From Scleroderma bovista (lineage: Eukaryota > Basidiomycota > Agaricomycetes > Boletales > Sclerodermataceae), in the NCBI GenBank assembly GCA_037178675.1, contig JAYMGJ010000247.1, positions 82,433-146,432 on the forward strand: 64,000 nucleotides of DNA, in the 5' to 3' direction. Both the position numbers and the translations under genes were made by a program. Shown piece after piece: positions 58,336 through 64,000 of the stretch (positions are counted from its first letter, which is position 1; every line of letters starts with the position of its first letter). The notes beneath the pieces are model-generated. The model was not told the DNA's origin and did no database searches. It was given only the letters and a program-made list of their open reading frames with translations.

Positions 58336-59400
58336 GTCTCTGATAATATTGAGGAGCTTCTTAAAGCCTGCCTGAGACTTGTGGTGTCCCTGATTCCAAT
58401 ACCAATCTCCCAAAAGCAATGAAGTCTCGTTTGGGTATGGATAAAATGGATTGCTAGCATCTGTAATACCTTCATTAAATTTGGAAGAGTTTTCACGCGC
58501 GACAAAGGGTCCCACCTCGTCCAGTGAATTTTCCATATCAGGGTCATTGATTGGCAATGAATCTTCATCGTACAACTGAAACAAGCCAAAACTATTGGGC
58601 TGGGTCTTGATCTTTGGACGTGAGGGAATCAAGGGCAAATGTGGGACTGGGGATCATGGCGATGCACTCGGAGGACGGGACAAATGTGAAAGTCCCACTT
58701 TGCCCAGGTTTCCTCGGGTTTCCACAGGAGCCAACGGCCTTGGTGGCTCCAGTACAATGTCTTGGTAATGTGCTGGCAATCGGCGGTTGAGGCAACGTGG
58801 CCTCCACTGGGCTAGTGACAAGGAATCATTGGATTCTGGGTCAACATGGGCCTTGATTCAAATGTAGAAGGTATCAGCAACAACCTTGGTCAAAATGTTG
58901 CATACATACCCCGTCTGACTCTGTTTCAGCTTGGCACTTGTCAGTAATCTCAGCCTGAAATTTGATGGTTGCTAAGTTTGGGCTATGACATAGTGCTGGC
59001 TGCCCCGACTCCGCCGGTTGGTCAGGGTCAGGGTCCACAGGCCCTTGAATGTGAGCCTTTTTGCTTTGGTATGCCTCCTTCGCCCTAGAAAGTGCACCAG
59101 ACAAGCGCTTCTTGCCCTTTACACAGCTTTTTTCATGCCGTGTAAAAGCATTGAGACCTGTGAATGTGCGACCACACATGCAAGTCTGGATAAATACTTG
59201 ATCCGAATCAGACATGCTAGGTGTAAAAGCCAGAGACGGAAAAGAATTAGCTGAGCCACAAAGCAACGCCAAATACCATCATAGTACAACAAAATATTGC
59301 AGTATACATGGACTTGAGCTACTACAGTGCCAAGACACATCACAAAGTAACTCCTTCCCCCCCACAAATATCAAAACATGCTAATTGTGCACAGAAGTAA

Positions 59401-59700
59401 CTAGGAATACAGGAAATGTTCCTTTCTTCTCTGGACCATACGTCCAGCCAAAAGGTTTAAAAATGACTCAAGATACCTCATCCTTATATTGTCCGATGGC
59501 CATTGATTTGTCAACAAAGTGTTTGCGATAATAGTAGCTGTCAGCATACATTGCAGTCTTCTTCTTCCCAAGCACGGCGGAAATATTCCCTTCACAATCC
59601 TCAATTTCACTCTGAACCTCCGCCAGTAAAGTGATCAAATCTCTCTTTTTATCAAGAGAAGCCTTCCAGGCCTTGAGAAGTTTGATGAGTGGAGTACCAT
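59401..59700 (-). other. Possible exon of an unknown protein
   Basis: The minus strand is open from about 59700 (TPLIKLLKAWKASLDKKRDL) through LLAEVQSEIEDCEGNISAVL and KKTAMYADSYYYRKHFVDKS to a GT donor after MAIGQYKDE at about 59477. It is helical and charged. I do not recognise the family; it may be a fragment of a transposon-associated gene. Confidence 0.3.
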
Positions 59701-61263
59701 TCCCTGGACGTGAACTCTACGGAACAAAGGTCAGTGATTCAGGACGACTGTTAACAACCTACCTCTGTAGAGAATAGTTCCTCAAAAGAGCCATCAGGCA
59801 AAGCACCTTTGCGTCCACAAAGGGTCAAACAGCTAAATGCTGGGCCAAGCCCTGCAGGCAATGGTTAGACGTTGTTGTTTAAATCGGGAGCCGAATTGGG
59901 TAAAATATATGGGTACGAAAGTTTGGATAGAGGAGTCCGACGAGGGTCTCGGGTGAAAGAAAATTTCTTCAACGACACTTCCTGAGACATGGGTGGTAGA
60001 TCAGTGAGTGTGATGATGTCTGTGTTTTCTTGTGTTGACTCAACTTTGTCCTATTTTACACTCCGATGGCAGCATGAGGAAGCATTTGGCACGAGGTTCA
60101 CCAATTTAGCCATAAATGAAATCTACAGAAATGCCCTTCTTTTTTGGTTGCCACTTGCCTGCAAACAGTTGAGCCCACAAGTTAGAAATATAGTACATGT
60201 CAAGGATGAATACCCACACTGAGCATTCCAGTATCGGCATCTGTCTACATGGCAAATTAACTAATGGTGGAACCATCTTGCTAATTGATGGTAGTATTAC
60301 AGGAATGGTCGAGAAGAAGAGCTGAGCAGAGACTGAAATGCTTATAAACTGAAATGTACTCGCAGTCATGTGACTAGATGAGTAAGCTTGTTTGGTTAGT
60401 GCCAGTGAGGTCTTATTTGGCCTGAGCTTTGTATAGCATAGTCAGCCATATCTTTATTTCATTTCATTTCCCTAGGTGTTCAGGAAGTGCTGTCACATTG
60501 GTGGAAACCTTGCTTAATACTTGGTAGCAGTGCGCATTAATTGAAGACATACATAATGGCAAATAGCAGGTACTGTTATTAGAGTCAGAGACTCGTCGGT
60601 GAGAAGTACTAAGGTACCTAATTCCCTTTTTTTCTTCTGTCTTTTGAAATGGCAATTTTCTCTGGTGTAACATCCTGGCACGATGTAAATCAGCACATGG
60701 AGGGAGGTGAGGGTATGGAAGTGGGGTACTAGGTTAACACACATTTGCTAGATGGCTTCATCTGCCATGGGGGGTCCAGGGCCTTGTTCTGAAAGAGCAG
60801 AGCTTTCCATCGCTGTCCATGCCCTTACAGCAGTGAAAAAGAGAAGCCATTTCCTTGCTGGCATATTGACTGTGCACACATCATTATAAGTGTGTTTCCT
60901 GAATGAATGAGTTCCCTACCTTGAAAGTGGCAACTGGTACTGTCTCCATCCCTTTTGTTTTTGATGAAAGGAGAACTCAGCGTTGTTCAGAACTACAGAG
61001 GAGCGTAGTTGGCTGTAATATTAGTTCATTTCTTTTTCTCTAGACCAAACTGGTGACTCACCAGATAAAATAACACGAGGCATGATGCAAACCTCATGTG
61101 TAAACAGTACAGGTACTGCAACCCAAGAATGGTTGGCGCCGGAAGAGAAGTGTGTCGTGTATTGTGCCCTCGTTAACTCATTAACCATGTATAAACTGTC
61201 CACATACAATCTTTCGCCCAATCAATTGCTTAACCCGATTTTTGCAACAGAAATGATCACCTG
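59701..61263. other. AT-rich intergenic stretch, no gene seen
   Basis: All frames are short. Minus-strand fragments near 59750-59860 may belong to the unknown gene at 59401-59700. No repeat structure was recognised with confidence. Confidence 0.4.
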
Positions 61264-61672
61264 ATGTAATGGTCTAACTTTTTATCTTATCTAATCTGCA
61301 ATTAGATGATGTCTTATCTTATTGTAGCATAGTATCTTATCTAGTGCATCTTATCTGTAGGTCTGTCTAGACTACAGCCTCGTGCTGTACATGCTGTATC
61401 CCTTGATGTCATTAGCATAGCCTTACCACAGGATGGCAGCTGTGTTCACTGCCTCGTACAGCATACAGCCTCATGGATAGCCTCGCACAGGACACGTGTA
61501 GTGTAGTATATACCATTGCAATCCAACACCCAGAGACTCTCCATTCAAGCTCTCTTTGGGTTTTCGCTCTAAGATGCTTGGTTCCTACTTCCTCCTCAGA
61601 GTCTCGACGTGCAGTAGTTCTTTGGGTTGTTTGCCCTTAGGGTTGTCTCACCCAAGGATAAGTCATACACAG
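61264..61672 (+). repeat. Possible copia-like LTR
   Basis: The segment begins TGTAATGG and ends ATACACA, and contains a TATA-like GTATATACC about 240 bp in, followed by CAACACCCAGAGACTCTCC, which resembles the end of the insertion at 57712. No target duplication was found. Confidence 0.3.
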
Positions 61673-61887
61673 TTAAGACGACAGTGTCTATGGCTTTCAT
61701 TAAACCATTATCTGAAGGGAACACAATGGAGAACTTCTCTTTTTATTTGGGGTTGAAGGAAATAGCTGTCTTCGGCTAAGGCCATTAAGGCGGCACCAGC
61801 AGTATGGTTTTTGTATGTTAAAAATGCCTAATTAAAATACTGTAACAAATGGTATCTAAAAATGCAATTATCATAGACAATTAGTAT

Positions 61888-64000
61888 TTAATGAACTACA
61901 TTCTTGTTGAACTCGAATGCGGCACATATATCAGAAAATGGGAAAACATCACCCTCCTCTGTAACAACTTGTGTAGATTTCTTCCAACATTCCTTTATCC
62001 GCACGACCCTCCCTGCTTTGGCTCCTTTCAACACTAAGCATAAATGATTTTTTCCAGCAGGACTTGCTGGTGTAAGGAAGCGACTGGGGATCGTGAGGTG
62101 CTGAATACCCAAGCCTCTATTGTGACCTGTCACCGTAACGGTGACAGAACCAGGCAGTGCAGGGCCATCTTCACCACAAAATCGATTGGGACACACAGTC
62201 CGGACGACACGTTTACCCAATGATGCCTGAGTGAACCTGATGCTGACATTGAAGCCCAAGTGGACAGATGCAAAATCGCAGAAATCATCTTGGAAAACCC
62301 ATGGAACACTGCCGATGCCAACCTCAATAACATATGATAAAATAACGAAAAAGGCATACCATAGTCAGGGGTGTCAGGTGCTTTTGAAATGGAGGGTTGG
62401 GGGACACTGTCAGGCGACCATGGACCCTCTGGTGTGGCGGTAATATCACTAGGGGTGATTTTCCATGGACCCTCTTGAGGGATTTCTGAGGGGGATGGTG
62501 GTGGTGTAGCAGTATGAGGGGCGACGGGGATCGTTACAAACGACTGTTTGTGAAGGGCGATCAGGGCCTGCAACTGCGCTGGAGTAAGTGTTGTGCCGTT
62601 CAACAGCACACCAGTTCTCGGATGGGTATTAGAGGTGCTACCATTCAGAGAGAAGAGAAACTCACGGTGTTGCGATCTGGTTGTTCTTCAGTTGGATTAA
62701 TTGATGGCCAAATAGTGCAACAGAACTGTAGGTTCTCCCAAGGGAGTGAAGCGTGGCCCAACAGCCCTTCTTCTCTCCACTTATAACCCATATGTCATGA
62801 CCAACGAAATTGGATAATCCATTTTCAGAATGTTCCTTGATCTTGTGGCAAAATGTGATAGGAATATTTGTCTAGATGAAAGGGTCAGTAAAGCCATGAA
62901 TACATAGAGAAAGAAAAGTCACCTGTTTCCCCTGCACAGGACACATGATATCAAGGAGGGTGTTAGTTAAGTCCACTGCCTTGACCACTCCCTGAAAACG
63001 ATAGTAGCTGCCCCTGGCAACCTCCACAATATCACCCACAGTGACATTGTAACCATTATCTTCAGTAAGAGTGAGGGTATGTGGGGCAGGATCGATGCGA
63101 ACGTCATGTGGCTCCACTAAAAATGTGCTATCTTCATCGGCCATATCACTCCCAACACTGTCGTTGAAGTGCACCCAGAACCCATCGGGATTGATCCACT
63201 CAATGGAGCCCCTTTGACCAACGTATGGACAATGATGGACAACTACCAGATCACCCGGCAAAGCTTTGTCCTTCGTAAGGGGATGGACCAAATCAGTAGT
63301 GTGATCATCAACACTGCAAGACGACACATGGTCCTTTGAGTAGCTCTGCACCAAGAACTTCGACACCTCGATCTATGAACATTAAGATGATGCAGATAAA
63401 ATTTATTAGCGAGGCTCACGTTTTCAGTGACTCCACCTTCCTGCATAACAACCAGGACAATCGACCCCTTATTTACAATGACAATGTAGCCGGTCTCCCC
63501 GCAGAATGGCCCTGCAATGACCTTCACTGCATCTCCTATGCTGAATGACCTACAAAGTTCATGCAGGCTGCAATCCAAGGCATTATTTTCACAAAATACA
63601 GTGGCAGAATGTTGATCCCAATCAATGTCTCCCAGAGTGCCTGTCATACCTTTGAGGTCCCCCTCCTGAATCTCAACCTTGTCCATCTCTCGCCAAAATT
63701 GCGCTGAAAACAGTTTCACAGTTTCCTCAATACACTTGCGGTTGAATTCCGATGTTATGTGGTATTTGATGTCATCGGGATGTGGATATTGATATTCAAC
63801 GACCTCCAGATGGTGGACGGATAAACACAGCCTGAGTAGACCATGGATGAACTCCTGGCCACTGCAACTGTAGCCAATCACTGCGCCAGTGGGGGAGGAT
63901 ATTGGTTCCAATATGAGATTCACCATTCTTGCCAACTCAACATCAAACTCCATCCTTGCATTCGCATGCTCAGGAATATCATATGGACGTTGACGGGGTG
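61888..64000 (-). CDS. KOW/NGN-type hypothetical protein, 5' end outside the window
   Basis: A minus-strand gene enters from the right edge (frame open at 64000) and ends at 61888 (FEFNKNVVH). Exons include 64000-63427, 63366-62923, one near 62870-62680, one near 62640-62365 and 62300-61888. Several KOW-like modules are visible: DKVEIQEGDLKGMTGTLGDI, SIGDAVKVIAGPFCGETGYI, PGDLVVVHHCPYVGQRGSIE and VGDIVEVARGSYYRFQGVVK. Such Spt5-like KOW repeats bind nucleic acid or the transcription machinery. A Pro/Ser-rich linker precedes a last module (LCLVLKGAKAGRVVRIKECW). Multicopy genes of this kind are common in mushroom genomes next to transposons. The specific role is unknown. Confidence 0.6.

Larger units (their letters stand above)
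53213..59215 (-). pseudogene. Plavaka-family transposase gene split by solo LTRs
   Basis: Plavaka is a CACTA-like DNA transposon family expanded in mushrooms. The gene starts at ATG 59213-59215 (MSDSDQVF) with a C2H2-like motif (CMCGRTFTGLNAFTRHEKSC). It continues through FYPYPNETSLLLGDWYWNQG (58440), where a solo LTR splits it, then FHRRAQHPGPKEYTVEGFHY, GELYTSESF and LMLWSDATQLTAFGTAKLWP (57250-56930), CPCPRCLIPKS (56470), LLHEFELGVWKAIFTHLLRL (56140), then a second solo LTR, LLCHWHGLAKLHMHTDNMLE (55000), INYTTYDVRHAQDTINP (54080), FLYARVLGIFHTNIIYTG, GFVDPAHVLRGCHLIPAF and an acidic end at 53213. Besides the two insertions there are a few stops or shifts (for example near 58640). Introns of about 50 nt separate the exons. 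Confidence 0.75.

Overview
The window is nuclear DNA of a filamentous basidiomycete, most likely an Agaricomycete. The genes have many short introns of about 45-60 nt. A divergent pair of homeodomain mating-type genes (HD1 and HD2) lies beside a mitochondrial intermediate peptidase gene, the classic layout of the mushroom A (HD) mating-type locus. The right half is packed with fungal transposon families (Helitron, Plavaka, Ty3 chromovirus, hAT). I cannot name the species.

Left half (about 1.8-29.7 kb) is a compact block of conserved housekeeping genes: HUB1 (ubiquitin-like splicing factor, minus), RSC9 (chromatin remodeller, plus), an ARMH3/C10orf76 homologue (plus), GCV2 glycine decarboxylase (plus, 14 exons), a PPR protein (minus), SSS1/Sec61-gamma (plus), COG1 (minus), a TMEM115-like Golgi protein (minus), a FAM32A homologue (plus), a WHIM/DDT-type chromatin protein (plus), OCT1/MIP (plus), then HD1 (minus) and HD2 (plus). 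Several pairs share short divergent promoters: HUB1/RSC9, PPR/SSS1, TMEM115/FAM32A and HD1/HD2. HUB1, SSS1 and FAM32A contain exons of 13-31 nt, and three introns read as GC-AG.

Right half (about 29.7-61.8 kb) is a transposon island directly against HD2. In order it holds: a decayed Helitron on the minus strand (OB-fold-like gene, Rep-helicase gene, captured exons); two opposed arrays of small repeated exons from a Tnp2-type gene; an inverted pair of tRNA-like repeats; a decayed Ty3 gag; a large non-autonomous hAT element with a perfect 8-bp target duplication that contains a 5'-truncated Ty3 chromovirus carrying an intact antisense gene; and a Plavaka transposase gene split by two solo LTRs, one of which carries a third insertion. 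The right edge holds part of a KOW-domain gene of a type common in mushroom genomes.

Most inactivating changes I could place in the Ty3 pol and Helitron reading frames are consistent with CpG to TpG transitions, which points to methylation-linked decay. The items most worth following up are the Helitron helicase fused to repeated exons, the opposed exon arrays, the antisense gene in the chromovirus, and the nested insertions beside the mating-type locus.
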